Shown: positions 7,268-15,677, numbered from the stretch's first letter. The stretch is 20,790 nt of DNA from CAZVEE01 sp964625525 (GCA_964625525.1 CAZVEE010000061.1:1-20790); one strand, 5' to 3'. Numbers and translations are program-made. The notes: generated by a model from the letters alone, not told the origin.

Positions 7268-8272
7268 TTACGCGTCCTGCAGCAGTCGTGCTGCATCCCG
7301 AGCGCAATAGGTCAGCACGCCGTCGGCGCCGGCGCGTTTGAAGGACAAGAGCGTCTCCATCATGGCCCGCTCCCCGTCGAGCCAGCCATTCTGGACCGCC
7401 GCCATCAACATCGCGTACTCGCCGGAGACGTGGTAGGCAAAGGTGGGGGCTCCGAAATGCGCCTTCACCCGACGGACGATGTCCAGATAGGGCAGGCCCG
7501 GCTTCACCATGACCATGTCTGCGCCTTCCGACAGATCGAGCGCCACTTCGCGCAGGGCTTCGTCCGTGTTCGCCGGGTCCATCTGATAAGTGCGCTTGTC
7601 GCCTGTCAGCGTCCCCGATGAGCCGACCGCGTCCCGGAACGGGCCGAAAAAGGCCGAGGCGTACTTGGCCGCATAGGCCATGATCTGCACGTCTTCCAGG
7701 CCTTCCGCCTCCAGCACTTTGCGGATGGTGCCCACGCGTCCGTCCATCATGTCGGAGGGCGCAATGATGTCACAGCCGGCCTTGGCCTGCACAAGCGCTT
7801 GGGCGCACAGCACCTCCACGGTCGCATCGTTCAAAATGCGTCCCTCTTCCAAAAGACCGTCATGGCCGTGGCTCGTATAGGGGTCGAGCGCCACATCGCA
7901 CAGAATGCCCAGATCCGGGCAGGCGTCCTTTATGGCCCGCACGGCCCGGCACACGAGATTATCCGGGTTTAGGGCTTCCCGCCCCAACGGGTCCCGCAGG
8001 GCCGGGTCTGTGTAGGGAAAGAGCGCCACGACCGGCAGGCCCAGATCCTGCGCTTCGCGCGCGGCCGTCACGGCGCGGTCGATGCTCAAGCGCTCGACAC
8101 CGGGCATGGAGGCGATGGGCTCAGCCCGGTTCACCCCATCCATGACGAAGAGTGGCCAGATGAGGTCGTCCACGCTCACCCGGTTTTCCGAAACGAGCCG
8201 GCGCACCCAGCCATGCGCGCGCAACCGCCGCATCCGAAGGGAAGGAAAGCGGCCGCTGGTCGTGTAGGTCAT
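7268..8272 (-). CDS. hemB: Delta-aminolevulinic acid dehydratase (porphobilinogen synthase), Mg-type
   Basis: This 334-residue enzyme condenses two 5-aminolevulinate molecules to porphobilinogen, the second common step of heme and corrinoid synthesis. The two active-site lysines are Lys203 (AAKYASAFFGPF) and Lys257 (MVKPGLPYLD), the latter the Schiff-base residue. The metal region reads DVALDPYTSHGHDG (126-139). Asp replaces the cysteines of Zn enzymes, which points to a Mg-dependent enzyme of the Pseudomonas/alphaproteobacterial type. I chose the ATG at 8272; an in-frame ATG at 8299 would add 9 residues and overlap the end of the upstream gene. It is the last gene of a three-gene minus-strand operon, 14 bases after the second DUF4870-like gene, whose stop codon sits within the likely ribosome binding sequence TGAGG. 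Confidence 0.95.
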   Translation of the reverse strand: MTYTTSGRFPSLRMRRLRAHGWVRRLVSENRVSVDDLIWPLFVMDGVNRAEPIASMPGVERLSIDRAVTAAREAQDLGLPVVALFPYTDPALRDPLGREALNPDNLVCRAVRAIKDACPDLGILCDVALDPYTSHGHDGLLEEGRILNDATVEVLCAQALVQAKAGCDIIAPSDMMDGRVGTIRKVLEAEGLEDVQIMAYAAKYASAFFGPFRDAVGSSGTLTGDKRTYQMDPANTDEALREVALDLSEGADMVMVKPGLPYLDIVRRVKAHFGAPTFAYHVSGEYAMLMAAVQNGWLDGERAMMETLLSFKRAGADGVLTYCARDAARLLQDA

Positions 8273-8286
8273 GGTCGTCGTCTGCC

Positions 8287-8739
8287 TCAGAATCCCCAAC
8301 CGTCCGGATCGGCGATGGGCTCATACCGGTTAAGCGCACTCAGCCCCTTGGCGCAGCGCACGATGAGCCAGACCAGTGCCACGAATCCAGCCAGGACGCC
8401 AAGGCCGATCAGCACAAAGCCCATGGCCGGCGGGTTTTCCGGAAAGCCGCCACCATCGAACCCGTCTCCGGCAAAGGCGATGGTCAAACCGCCGCCGACA
8501 AACAAGGCCATGACGGTCACCCCGTAAAGGAGGGACAGCCAGAAGGTGGTAATCTGGTAGGCATAATGGCTATCGAGCCAGCTCCCGTCCCGGCGATAGT
8601 GCACGTAAGCCATGATCACGGCCACAAGCCCCAGGACCCCGATCACGATCTGTCCAAGCAGCAGCACGTAAGCGATGGTCGCTGTGGTGGTCTCCACGGG
8701 AACGGGGGGGCCTGACGGGGGCGACTGTGGTGGCGCCAT
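8287..8739 (-). CDS. DUF4870-like membrane protein (paralogue A)
   Basis: This 150-residue protein has a Pro-rich N-terminal tail and three membrane segments (about residues 20-46, 66-88 and 104-127). The conserved YRRDGSWLDSHYAYQITTFW segment lies between the first and second helices. The C terminus reads RCAKGLSALNRYEPIADPDG, ending WGF. This pattern fits the DUF4870 family of small inner-membrane proteins, whose function is unknown. It is clearly paralogous to the next gene upstream, sharing the central and C-terminal motifs. It starts 4 bases after the stop of that gene, and the upstream stop TAA is part of the ribosome binding sequence TAAGG, so translation is probably coupled. Co-transcription with hemB is likely from spacing; a functional link to heme synthesis is not shown. 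Confidence 0.8.
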   Translation of the reverse strand: MAPPQSPPSGPPVPVETTTATIAYVLLLGQIVIGVLGLVAVIMAYVHYRRDGSWLDSHYAYQITTFWLSLLYGVTVMALFVGGGLTIAFAGDGFDGGGFPENPPAMGFVLIGLGVLAGFVALVWLIVRCAKGLSALNRYEPIADPDGWGF

Positions 8740-8743
8740 GGCC

Positions 8744-9136
8744 TTAGAACCCCCAGCGGTCGGGATTGGCGATGGCTTCCTGCCGGTTCAACGCGCTCAG
8801 CCCGCTCACGCAGCGCACGATCAGCCAGATGAGGATGAACAGGCCCACCAGGACACCAATCCCCAGGGGGACGATGGCGACATCCGTGCCGCTACCATAC
8901 CCGGAATAGAAGAGCACGAACGCCACGATGGAGTAGACGAGGCCAATCCAGAATGTGGAAATCTGGAAAGAATAGTGGCTGTCGAGCCAGCTGCCGTCCC
9001 GCTTAAAACTGACATAGGCGATGATGACACCGACAATCGACAGAAAATTGAAAACGATAGAGACCAGATAAAGGACATAAATCACCGAGGCCATCGTCGT
9101 ACTGACCGGCTGGCCTTGATCGGAATAGCTGTTCAT
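8744..9136 (-). CDS. DUF4870-like membrane protein (paralogue B)
   Basis: This 130-residue protein is the first gene of the operon with paralogue A and hemB. It has three membrane segments (about residues 15-41, 62-81 and 86-108), a central FKRDGSWLDSHYSFQISTFW motif and a C-terminal RCVSGLSALNRQEAIANPDR block ending WGF. The central motif and C terminus nearly match paralogue A, so the two arose by tandem duplication. I chose the ATG at 9136 because GAGGAG lies 7 bases upstream; a longer frame opening at 9199 lacks such support and would add an unrelated, unconserved stretch. The function of the DUF4870-like family is unknown. Confidence 0.8.
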   Translation of the reverse strand: MNSYSDQGQPVSTTMASVIYVLYLVSIVFNFLSIVGVIIAYVSFKRDGSWLDSHYSFQISTFWIGLVYSIVAFVLFYSGYGSGTDVAIVPLGIGVLVGLFILIWLIVRCVSGLSALNRQEAIANPDRWGF

Positions 9137-9198
9137 TGTGCGCTCCTCTGAAAATCTCAACGCCTGGGACTCTACCATGGTTCCTCGGCAGAGCGGCA

Positions 9199-9211
9199 CG
9201 CCTCAGAGGCG
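9199..9211. promoter_or_regulatory. 13-base palindrome upstream of the DUF4870-hemB operon
   Basis: CGCCTC-A-GAGGCG is a perfect palindrome with a central A, about 63 bases upstream of the ATG at 9136. A TTGACA on the minus strand (9234 down to 9229) lies just beyond it, but the expected -10 position 17 bases downstream does not match the consensus and instead falls in the palindrome. An operator or promoter role is inference from position. Confidence 0.3.
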
Positions 9212-9374
9212 AATTAGACGTCTCAATTTGTCAAAGGGCGCTTATCACTGCTCATCGCTCAGAAGCCAGCGCGCTCCGGGTCGACAATGGCTCGCTGATT
9301 GTGCAGAGCCCGGATCCCCCTCATGCAGCGCTCAGGCAGGACACTTTCGGGTTGCAGTCATCGACTTTCGTGGT

Positions 9375-9920
9375 TTAGCCGTCCCACCGCATGAAGCAGC
9401 GTTGGCGCGGGTCCATGATTTGGGCTTCCCTGGTGGCAATGCGCTGCTGCCAGGGAGCGTACTGGTCGCGTGGGACCTCTTGAAAGCCCATGCGGGCATA
9501 GAAAGGCCCGTTCCACGGCACGGAGCGGAAGGTGGAAAGCCAAACCGGCATCTGTCTGCGCGTGCGCGCCGTCTGGCAGACGGTCAGCACCAGAGCACGG
9601 CCCAGGCCTTTGCGGCCATGAGCGGGATGGACGGACAGCTCGGCCAAATAGAAATGACCCTCAACGATTTCGCAAAAAGCGAACCCGGCGAGGCTGCGCG
9701 TTTGGTCCTCACAAACCCAGAGCAGGCCATCGCGCGCGCCCGCTTCCAGGCACGCCACGGCGATGGTGCCGGCGGCGTCTGGATGGATGATGCCTAAGGG
9801 GGCGAACAACTCGCTCGCGGCCCGTTCGATGACCGGCAACAGCGCGCAGTCCCGCAGCTCACCGGTGCGCACGACATATCCTTGCGGCAAGGGCCGGCCA
9901 TCGGGGGCGGAAACGGGCAT
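9375..9920 (-). CDS. GNAT-family N-acetyltransferase
   Basis: This 181-residue protein has the GNAT fold. A beta-4 strand (YLAELSVHPAHG, 91-102) leads into the acetyl-CoA pyrophosphate loop RKGLGRAL (103-110, the R/Q-x-x-G-x-G/A motif). It is followed by a helix and the late WNGPFYARMGFQEV segment (136-149), which often closes the CoA site. The substrate cannot be told from the sequence; GNAT enzymes acetylate amines on small molecules, proteins or antibiotics. I chose the ATG at 9920 because GGAG lies 7 bases upstream. An open frame continues upstream to 10283 but it would run through the promoter and start of the divergent acyl-CoA dehydrogenase gene and has no conserved content. It is transcribed divergently from the valine-degradation operon. 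Confidence 0.85.
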   Translation of the reverse strand: MPVSAPDGRPLPQGYVVRTGELRDCALLPVIERAASELFAPLGIIHPDAAGTIAVACLEAGARDGLLWVCEDQTRSLAGFAFCEIVEGHFYLAELSVHPAHGRKGLGRALVLTVCQTARTRRQMPVWLSTFRSVPWNGPFYARMGFQEVPRDQYAPWQQRIATREAQIMDPRQRCFMRWDG

Positions 9921-9953
9921 TCGAGGTCTCCCAGCGCAGGATTTCCGGTCGCG

Positions 9954-9983
9954 TTGACACTCTCTCGGGCGTTCGCCTATCAC
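9954..9983 (+). promoter_or_regulatory. Candidate sigma-70 promoter of the valine-catabolism operon
   Basis: TTGACA (9954-9959) is a perfect -35. After 18 bases comes TATCAC (9978-9983), matching TATAAT at 4 of 6 positions. It points toward the acyl-CoA dehydrogenase gene, whose ATG is at 10037, leaving a leader of roughly 45 bases. It lies in the 116-base gap between that gene and the divergent GNAT gene. Confidence 0.5.
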
Positions 9984-10036
9984 CGCAGGGCGGCTCGGAC
10001 AAGACGGGCGGTCGGGGGCAAGCCAGGGAGAGAACC

Positions 10037-11176
10037 ATGGATTTTGAACTGAGCGAAGATCAGCGTGCGTTTCAGAAAACGGCCCAAGACTTCGCGGCCG
10101 AGCATCTGGCCCCCTTTGCCGCTGAGTGGGACGAACACGCGATCTTTCCGGTGGACACCATGCGCAAGGCGGCGGAGCTGGGCTTTGCCGGCATTTATGT
10201 GCGCGACGATGTGGGTGGGTCCGGGCTCGGGCGTCTCGACGCGGCGCTGATTTTTGAGGCGCTGTCGGCGGGCTGTGTATCAACGGCAGCGTTCATGTCC
10301 ATCCACAATATGGCGTCCTGGATGATCGATCGTTTCGGGACGGAGGATCAGCGCACTCACTGGCTGCCGCGCCTTGCGACCATGGATCTGATTGCCAGCT
10401 ATTGCCTGACCGAGCCGGGCTCGGGGTCCGATGCGGCGGCGCTGCGCACCAAAGCCGTGCGCGACGGCGACGATTACATCTTAAACGGCGCCAAGCAGTT
10501 CATCTCCGGCGCGGGCACTTCGGATGTTTATGTCACCATGGTGCGCACGGGTGGCGACGGGCCTGACGGCATTTCCTGCCTGGTCATTCCCATGGACACT
10601 CCCGGTCTAAGCTTTGGCAAGACGGAAAAGAAAATGGGCTGGAACAGTCAGCCCACGGCTCAGGTGATTTTCGAGAATGCCCGCGTGCCCGTGGCCAATC
10701 GTTTGGGAGCGGAAGGGGACGGTTTCAAGATCGCCATGCAGGGTCTTGATGGCGGGCGCATCAACATCGGTGCTTGTTCGCTTGGGCCGGCCGGCGCGGC
10801 CATCGAGGTGTCCAAGGCTTATCTGAAGGAGCGCCAGCAATTCGGCCGGCCCCTGAGCGCTTTCCAGGCGCTGCAATTCAAGATCGCTGATATGGCAACC
10901 GAGTTCGACGCCGCTCAGCTCATGATCTATCGCGCCGCCCATGCGCTGGATCACCGGTTGCCTAACACGACCATGAAATGCGCCATGGCCAAACGTTTCG
11001 CCACGGATGCGGGTTTTCGGGTGGTCAACGACGCGCTCCAGCTTCATGGCGGTTACGGCTACCTGAAGGATTATCCGTTGGAGCGCTGGGTGCGCGACTT
11101 GCGGGTGCACCAGATCCTGGAAGGCACCAACGAAATCATGCGCGTGATCATCGCGCGCGACATGTTCCGGCAATAG
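10037..11176 (+). CDS. Acyl-CoA dehydrogenase, isobutyryl-CoA dehydrogenase (ACAD8) type
   Basis: This 379-residue FAD enzyme most resembles ACAD8, which oxidises isobutyryl-CoA to methacrylyl-CoA in valine degradation. It has the acyl-CoA dehydrogenase signature CLTEPGSGSDAA, the ISGAGTSDVYVTMVRTGG and EKKMGWNSQPTAQVIFE stretches typical of ACAD8, the LQLHGGYGYLKDYPLERWVR segment, and the catalytic base Glu362 in HQILEGTNEIMR. Length is standard. The next two genes encode the following steps of the same pathway, which strengthens the substrate call over a generic short-chain enzyme. A candidate promoter lies at 9954-9983, and the ATG follows GGGAGAG. Confidence 0.93.
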   Translation: MDFELSEDQRAFQKTAQDFAAEHLAPFAAEWDEHAIFPVDTMRKAAELGFAGIYVRDDVGGSGLGRLDAALIFEALSAGCVSTAAFMSIHNMASWMIDRFGTEDQRTHWLPRLATMDLIASYCLTEPGSGSDAAALRTKAVRDGDDYILNGAKQFISGAGTSDVYVTMVRTGGDGPDGISCLVIPMDTPGLSFGKTEKKMGWNSQPTAQVIFENARVPVANRLGAEGDGFKIAMQGLDGGRINIGACSLGPAGAAIEVSKAYLKERQQFGRPLSAFQALQFKIADMATEFDAAQLMIYRAAHALDHRLPNTTMKCAMAKRFATDAGFRVVNDALQLHGGYGYLKDYPLERWVRDLRVHQILEGTNEIMRVIIARDMFRQ

Positions 11177-11185
11177 GATCTGTTC

Positions 11186-12253
11186 ATGACCGATACGGAC
11201 GAAATTCTGTTCGAAACACGCGGGCGCGTGGGCCTTGTCACGCTCAATCGCCCCAAGGCGCTCAATGCGTTGACCTTGACCATGGTCACGGCCCTGCGCG
11301 CGCACCTATCCGCCTGGGCAGATGATGACGCGGTGGCGGCAATCGTTATTCAGGGCGCCGGTGAAAAGGGGTTTTGCGCTGGCGGTGACATTCGCGCCTT
11401 GGCGGACTCAAGCCGTGATGGCACCTCTTACGCCACGGATTTCTTTGCCGAGGAATACCGCACCAATCTGGCGGTGGGCACCTATCCCAAGCCCTATGTG
11501 GCGATCCTGGACGGGATCACCATGGGCGGTGGTGTAGGGCTGTCCGTGCACGCCCCGTTCCGGGTGCTGACGCCGCGCACGGTCTTTGCAATGCCGGAAA
11601 CAGGGATCGGCCTCATCCCGGATGTGGGGGGCAGCCACATTCTGCCGCGCCTGCCGGGCAAGCTCGGCATGTATCTGGGATTGACGGGGGCACGGCTGAA
11701 AGCAGCGGATTCGCTTTATGCTGGCGTCGGGACGCATTACGTGACCGACGACACAGTGGGCAGCGTGGTGAACGCGCTGATCGGCGCTGATTTCGGGCCC
11801 CGGCCGTTCGACACGGTGGACGAGATCCTGCGCGCCCATGCCTCCGACCCGGGCGAGGCACCCTTGGCGGCCAACCGCGCCGCCATCGACAAGCATTTTG
11901 TCGGTGAAACGGTGGAAGCGATCCAAACCAATCTTCAGCATGATGAAGACCATTTCTGCGCCGAGCAGTGCACCGCCATTGCCTCCAAATCGCCCACGTC
12001 GTTGAAGCTGACGCATCGGCTGATCCGGGAGGGGGCGGTGCACGATCTTGCCGGCTGCCTGCGCCAGGAGTTCCGCGTTGTGAGCCACATCATGAATGGT
12101 CATGATTTCGGGGAAGGCGTGCGCGCGGTGATCGTCGACAAGGATAACAAGCCGCGCTGGTCGCCAGAGACGCTGGAAGCGGTAACCCCGGCCATGGTCA
12201 ACGGGTATTTCGCCGACCTGGGCGACAAGGAACTGCGCTTTGACAGCGTCTGA
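11186..12253 (+). CDS. 3-hydroxyisobutyryl-CoA hydrolase (enoyl-CoA hydratase/isomerase fold)
   Basis: This 355-residue crotonase-fold protein is about 100 residues longer than simple enoyl-CoA hydratases, as expected for 3-hydroxyisobutyryl-CoA hydrolase (HIBCH). The oxyanion-hole segments are FCAGGD (63-68) and GITMGGGVGLS (110-120). The family's catalytic acid pair is visible as Glu138 (MPETGIGL) and Asp146 (PDVGGS). HIBCH releases free 3-hydroxyisobutyrate, the substrate of the next gene product, from its CoA ester. It begins 9 bases after the dehydrogenase stop, which indicates one operon. A plain enoyl-CoA hydratase is the alternative, but the C-terminal region (from about 190) and the gene order favour HIBCH. 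Confidence 0.92.
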   Translation: MTDTDEILFETRGRVGLVTLNRPKALNALTLTMVTALRAHLSAWADDDAVAAIVIQGAGEKGFCAGGDIRALADSSRDGTSYATDFFAEEYRTNLAVGTYPKPYVAILDGITMGGGVGLSVHAPFRVLTPRTVFAMPETGIGLIPDVGGSHILPRLPGKLGMYLGLTGARLKAADSLYAGVGTHYVTDDTVGSVVNALIGADFGPRPFDTVDEILRAHASDPGEAPLAANRAAIDKHFVGETVEAIQTNLQHDEDHFCAEQCTAIASKSPTSLKLTHRLIREGAVHDLAGCLRQEFRVVSHIMNGHDFGEGVRAVIVDKDNKPRWSPETLEAVTPAMVNGYFADLGDKELRFDSV

Positions 12254-12289
12254 GTGCCGCCCATAAAAACGCATACGGAGGAACCGGTC

Positions 12290-13192
12290 ATGGCGACTAT
12301 CGGCTTTATCGGGCTTGGCAATATGGGCCTGCCCATGGCGCGCAATCTGCTGGCTGCTGGCCATGCGCTCCAGGTTTTCGATCTGGCGGAACCGGCGCTG
12401 GCGGCCGCGCGCGAGGCGGGCGCGAAAGTGGCCCAAAGCGCCGGCGCGGCGGCTGCGGCATCGGACATCGTGGTCTCCATGCTGCCGGCGGGGGCCCATG
12501 TGCGCGGCGTTTATCTGGCGGCAGATGGTATCTTGGCCTGCGCCAAGCCCGGCACGCTGCTCATCGACTGCTCCACCATCGATGTGGACACCGCGCGGGC
12601 CGTGATCAGCGCGGCGGAGGATCATGGCTTGGCCATGGTGGACGCACCGGTCTCCGGCGGGGTGATGGCGGCTGAGGCGGGCACCCTCACCTTCATGGTG
12701 GGCGGCAGCGATGAGGCCTTCGCAGCCGCCAAACCCGTGCTGGCGGGCATGGGCCGTAACATTTTCCATGCGGGGGCGCCCGGAACGGGGCAGGCGGCCA
12801 AGATCTGCAACAACATGCTGCTCGCGATCTCCATGATCGGCACGGCCGAGGCTTTCGTGCTCGCAGAAAAGCTGGGGCTCGACTGGCAGCGCCTGTTCGA
12901 CATTGCCTCCACCGCCTCAGGACAGTGCTGGTCGCTCACCACCTATTGCCCGGTGCCGGGGCCCGTGCCCGGCTCGCCGGCCAATCGCGACTATACGCCC
13001 GGCTTTTCCGCCGCGATGATGCTGAAAGACCTAAAACTCGCCCAGGGCGCGGCCCAGACGGCCGGGGCCGCCACCCCGCTCGGGGCCCAGGCGGCGACGC
13101 TCTATGCGCTCTTCTCCGCGGCGGGCCATGACGGCGAGGACTTTTCCGGTATCATCAACATGCTGCGGGGGGCGCGCATCGGAGAAGGCTGA
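12290..13192 (+). CDS. mmsB: 3-hydroxyisobutyrate dehydrogenase
   Basis: This 300-residue enzyme oxidises 3-hydroxyisobutyrate to methylmalonate semialdehyde with NAD+. It shows the Rossmann motif GFIGLGNMG (5-13), the substrate-binding VDAPVSGG (117-124), the catalytic Lys171 in GQAAKICNN, and the 3-hydroxyisobutyrate-specific late region GQCWSLTTYCPVPGPVP. I chose the ATG at 12290 because GGAGGAA lies 7 bases upstream; a GTG at 12254 directly after the previous stop would add 12 unconserved residues. It follows HIBCH by 36 bases. The usual next enzyme, methylmalonate-semialdehyde dehydrogenase (mmsA), is not in the window. Confidence 0.95.
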   Translation: MATIGFIGLGNMGLPMARNLLAAGHALQVFDLAEPALAAAREAGAKVAQSAGAAAAASDIVVSMLPAGAHVRGVYLAADGILACAKPGTLLIDCSTIDVDTARAVISAAEDHGLAMVDAPVSGGVMAAEAGTLTFMVGGSDEAFAAAKPVLAGMGRNIFHAGAPGTGQAAKICNNMLLAISMIGTAEAFVLAEKLGLDWQRLFDIASTASGQCWSLTTYCPVPGPVPGSPANRDYTPGFSAAMMLKDLKLAQGAAQTAGAATPLGAQAATLYALFSAAGHDGEDFSGIINMLRGARIGEG

Positions 13193-13204
13193 GCGGAACG
13201 GGGC

Positions 13205-14416
13205 ATGGCAAGACAGGGGTTGCGACACAGACTCATAGAGGGCGCAGGGATCTTCGTCCTCTGCCTCCTTGTGCTGATCGGCCTGCCGGCCGTGGCCGAG
13301 ACGCTCCAGACCCGTGCGCTCAAAGCGGCTTTAGAAGCGCAAGGCGCGCGCGTTGGCATGATCTCCACCGAAGCGGGGCGCGTGCGCCTTGAGGCGCTGT
13401 CCTGGGACGGCGCGCGCGGCGGGCGCTTCTCGGTGCGCGAACTCCTCATCGAAGAGCCGGACGCGGCTGCGTTCGAACGCGGCAGCGGCCTCATTGCGGC
13501 GTCTTTGCGGGCTTCGGGCGTGATGCTGGAGACCCGGGACGGGCGCCGGCTCACCGCCGATGGGCTCAGTCTTGCCGACCCGCGCCTGGGCGAGGCGCGC
13601 TTGCGGTTCACGGATATGCAGGCAGCCCATGTGACCCTGAGCTGGACGCCCGGAGCGCCCGTTAAGGCGGCTGCTCTGGATATGGAGCGCGGCGCCCTTG
13701 ATCTCACGCGCGCCTTTGCGCCGGCGCTGCTCCTGCCCCTTGACGCCACTGCTCCGGGGGCGGTCTCGGCGTCCGGATTGCGCATTCCGGCGGCGGCGTT
13801 CGGCGCGCTGGAGGATGGGGAGGAGGCCTCTTTGCTCGCGACCTGGCTCGTTGCGCTCGGCTATCCGGTTGTCACCGGAGCGGCCACGCTCAGCGTCGAC
13901 CCTTTGGGCGAGAACGGTCATGAAGTGGCTCTCACCGCGCAAGGGGACGCTATGGGCACCGTGTCCGTCCGTGCGGGCCTTGAGGATCTGGGTGCGGAAG
14001 GCTGGCTGCCGGTGTCCGGCGCGCGCGCCTGGACGCTGGCGCCTGAAACCCGTCTCACCACATTCGTGCTTGATTATGAAGACGCCTCGGCCGTTCCCCG
14101 TCTGTTGAGCGTTCTGGCGCGTCAGCAGCAGACCGACCCTGACGCTGTTGCAACGCGCTTGGCGCTCGGTGCCGCGTTGCTGACGGCGGCGACCGGCCCG
14201 GACGGGGCCGCCAGGCTTGAACCGGTCAGTGCCGCCTTCAGCCGCTTTGTTCAGGCGCCGGGCCGGTTCTTCCTGTCGGCGGAGGCGCTCGCGCCCGTGC
14301 CCGCACGCGAGGCCGCCTCGCTTCAAGTCCTCACGCCCGAGATCCTGCGCCGGCTGCGCCTTGAGGCGCGGGCCACTCCGCGGGCGGACGGACCGCTCAG
14401 TCCTCCGGCCGAGTGA
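13205..14416 (+). CDS. Unrecognised membrane-anchored or exported protein
   Basis: This 403-residue hypothetical protein follows mmsB by 12 bases and is probably in the same transcript. It has a basic N terminus then a single hydrophobic segment (about residues 11-31, ending GLPAVAE) that could be a signal peptide or anchor. The rest is periplasmic in character: alternating hydrophobic/polar strands with many short repeated turns (for example RRLTADGLSLADPRLGEARL, 113-132), reminiscent of beta-rich AsmA- or DUF2125-like proteins, though I cannot assign it to either. The 3' end overlaps the antiporter gene on the other strand by 20 bases. I see no catalytic motif and no evidence that it acts in valine breakdown. 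Confidence 0.75.
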   Translation: MARQGLRHRLIEGAGIFVLCLLVLIGLPAVAETLQTRALKAALEAQGARVGMISTEAGRVRLEALSWDGARGGRFSVRELLIEEPDAAAFERGSGLIAASLRASGVMLETRDGRRLTADGLSLADPRLGEARLRFTDMQAAHVTLSWTPGAPVKAAALDMERGALDLTRAFAPALLLPLDATAPGAVSASGLRIPAAAFGALEDGEEASLLATWLVALGYPVVTGAATLSVDPLGENGHEVALTAQGDAMGTVSVRAGLEDLGAEGWLPVSGARAWTLAPETRLTTFVLDYEDASAVPRLLSVLARQQQTDPDAVATRLALGAALLTAATGPDGAARLEPVSAAFSRFVQAPGRFFLSAEALAPVPAREAASLQVLTPEILRRLRLEARATPRADGPLSPPAE

Positions 14417-15677
14417 ACTTTGAGTCAAGATCGGACACCGGCTGGAACTCGGGGCGGTGAGCCTCGTGCTGAAGGGCTTCCACGCGTTCTCCATAAAGGC
14501 GTGTCGCCGGGCTCGCGGTGATGCCATGCAGGATCACGCTGAGCGCCACGGTGATGGAAACAATGGCCAGGATCTCGTTCTCGACCAGCAGGTCCGCTTC
14601 ACTGACCACCACCAGCGCAAACAGGATTGACGCCAGGCCGCGGGGCCCGAACCAGCCCAGGAAAAACACCGTCTTCCAGCTCAGGCCCGTGCCGATTAGG
14701 CTCAGGCCCACCGGCACCATGCGCCCCACGGTCAGGCTTAGAGCGGCATAGAGAAGGATATCCCACCCGAAGGCCTCGATCGCCGGCGGCAGCATCAGCG
14801 CACCGAAAATCAAGAAGGTCAGCAGAGAGAGCAACTGCCCCTCCGCCTCGCCGAACTTGATCAGACTGCCACAGCGTCCGCGCGCCACACCGCCCAAAGT
14901 CAGACCCGCCACAAAGGCCGCGATGAACCCGTTCCCGCCCAGCAGTTCCGACACCGCAAAGGCGACAATGGCGAGCCCCACGGCGCTGAGATCCAGGAAG
15001 CTTTCGGTCATCCACTCCTGCGCCGCGCAGTAATCCACCGCGCGCCCGCCAATGCCTCCCGCCAGGACGCCGACGACCGCACCGATCACCACCTGGATGC
15101 CACCGAACAAAACCCAGTCAAGGACGAAGTCGCCGGGCCCGTCATGCATGTTCGTGGCACAGGCCAGAAAGAACAGCACGATGGGCAGTGCCAGCCCGTC
15201 ATTGAGCCCGCTTTCTGCATTCAAGGTTTGGCGAATGCGCTGGGGGACCCGCGGCTCGGAGACGACCGCCTGGCCCAGGGCCGCATCCGTCGGCGCCAGC
15301 AGCGCCGCGAGCAAGGCCGCCTCCCAGATGGAAAAGCCAGGGAAGATCAGCACCGCCGCCACCGCTCCGAACGCAACAGCCAGCGGCAGGCCAACACTCA
15401 GCATACGCAGAGGCAGGGTATGTTCGCGCCACAAGCTGCGCAGGTCGATGCGGGCGGCATCGGTGAACAGGATCAGCGCCAGGGTGATCTCGGTGATCAG
15501 CTGTAGCGCATGGTTTTCCAGTTCCAGATGCAGAAGGCCCAGGCCCGCCTCGCCGGCGATCAGGCCTAGAGCCACGAAAGCCAGCGGCGCGCTGACGCTG
15601 CGTTGTTGCAGGCTGCGCGAAAACAGGCCGTAGACCAGCAGCGCTCCCGCCACCAGCGCAAAGCTGAGTGTTTCCAT
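14397..15677 (-). CDS. CPA1-family cation/proton antiporter (NhaP-like)
   Basis: This 426-residue polytopic membrane protein has about 11-12 hydrophobic segments. CPA1 hallmarks are FTDA (71-74), LLAPTDAALG (126-135) and NAESGLNDGLALP (153-165); the Asp of the ND pair (Asn159-Asp160) is the expected ion-binding residue. The GWFGPRGLASIL segment is also typical of NhaP-type Na+/H+ or K+/H+ exchangers. The ion cannot be told from the sequence. I chose the ATG at 15677 (METLSF), preceded by GAGGGGA. An open frame running to 15764 would add 29 hydrophilic residues of no family character. Its last 20 bases overlap the convergent gene ending at 14416. Confidence 0.9.
   Translation of the reverse strand: METLSFALVAGALLVYGLFSRSLQQRSVSAPLAFVALGLIAGEAGLGLLHLELENHALQLITEITLALILFTDAARIDLRSLWREHTLPLRMLSVGLPLAVAFGAVAAVLIFPGFSIWEAALLAALLAPTDAALGQAVVSEPRVPQRIRQTLNAESGLNDGLALPIVLFFLACATNMHDGPGDFVLDWVLFGGIQVVIGAVVGVLAGGIGGRAVDYCAAQEWMTESFLDLSAVGLAIVAFAVSELLGGNGFIAAFVAGLTLGGVARGRCGSLIKFGEAEGQLLSLLTFLIFGALMLPPAIEAFGWDILLYAALSLTVGRMVPVGLSLIGTGLSWKTVFFLGWFGPRGLASILFALVVVSEADLLVENEILAIVSITVALSVILHGITASPATRLYGERVEALQHEAHRPEFQPVSDLDSKFTRPED

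Noticed and set aside
7258..7275. Shared terminator between lpd and hemB
   Set aside because: Only 3 bases separate the stop codons and no hairpin with a T-run is visible at the junction.
8273..8299. Longer HemB start at 8299
   Set aside because: It would overlap the preceding gene and add nine unconserved residues; it remains possible but is less likely than 8272.
11408..12769. 453-codon open frame antisense to the HIBCH and mmsB genes
   Set aside because: It spans two confirmed genes and their gap; His/Arg/Gly-rich composition is typical of a shadow frame.
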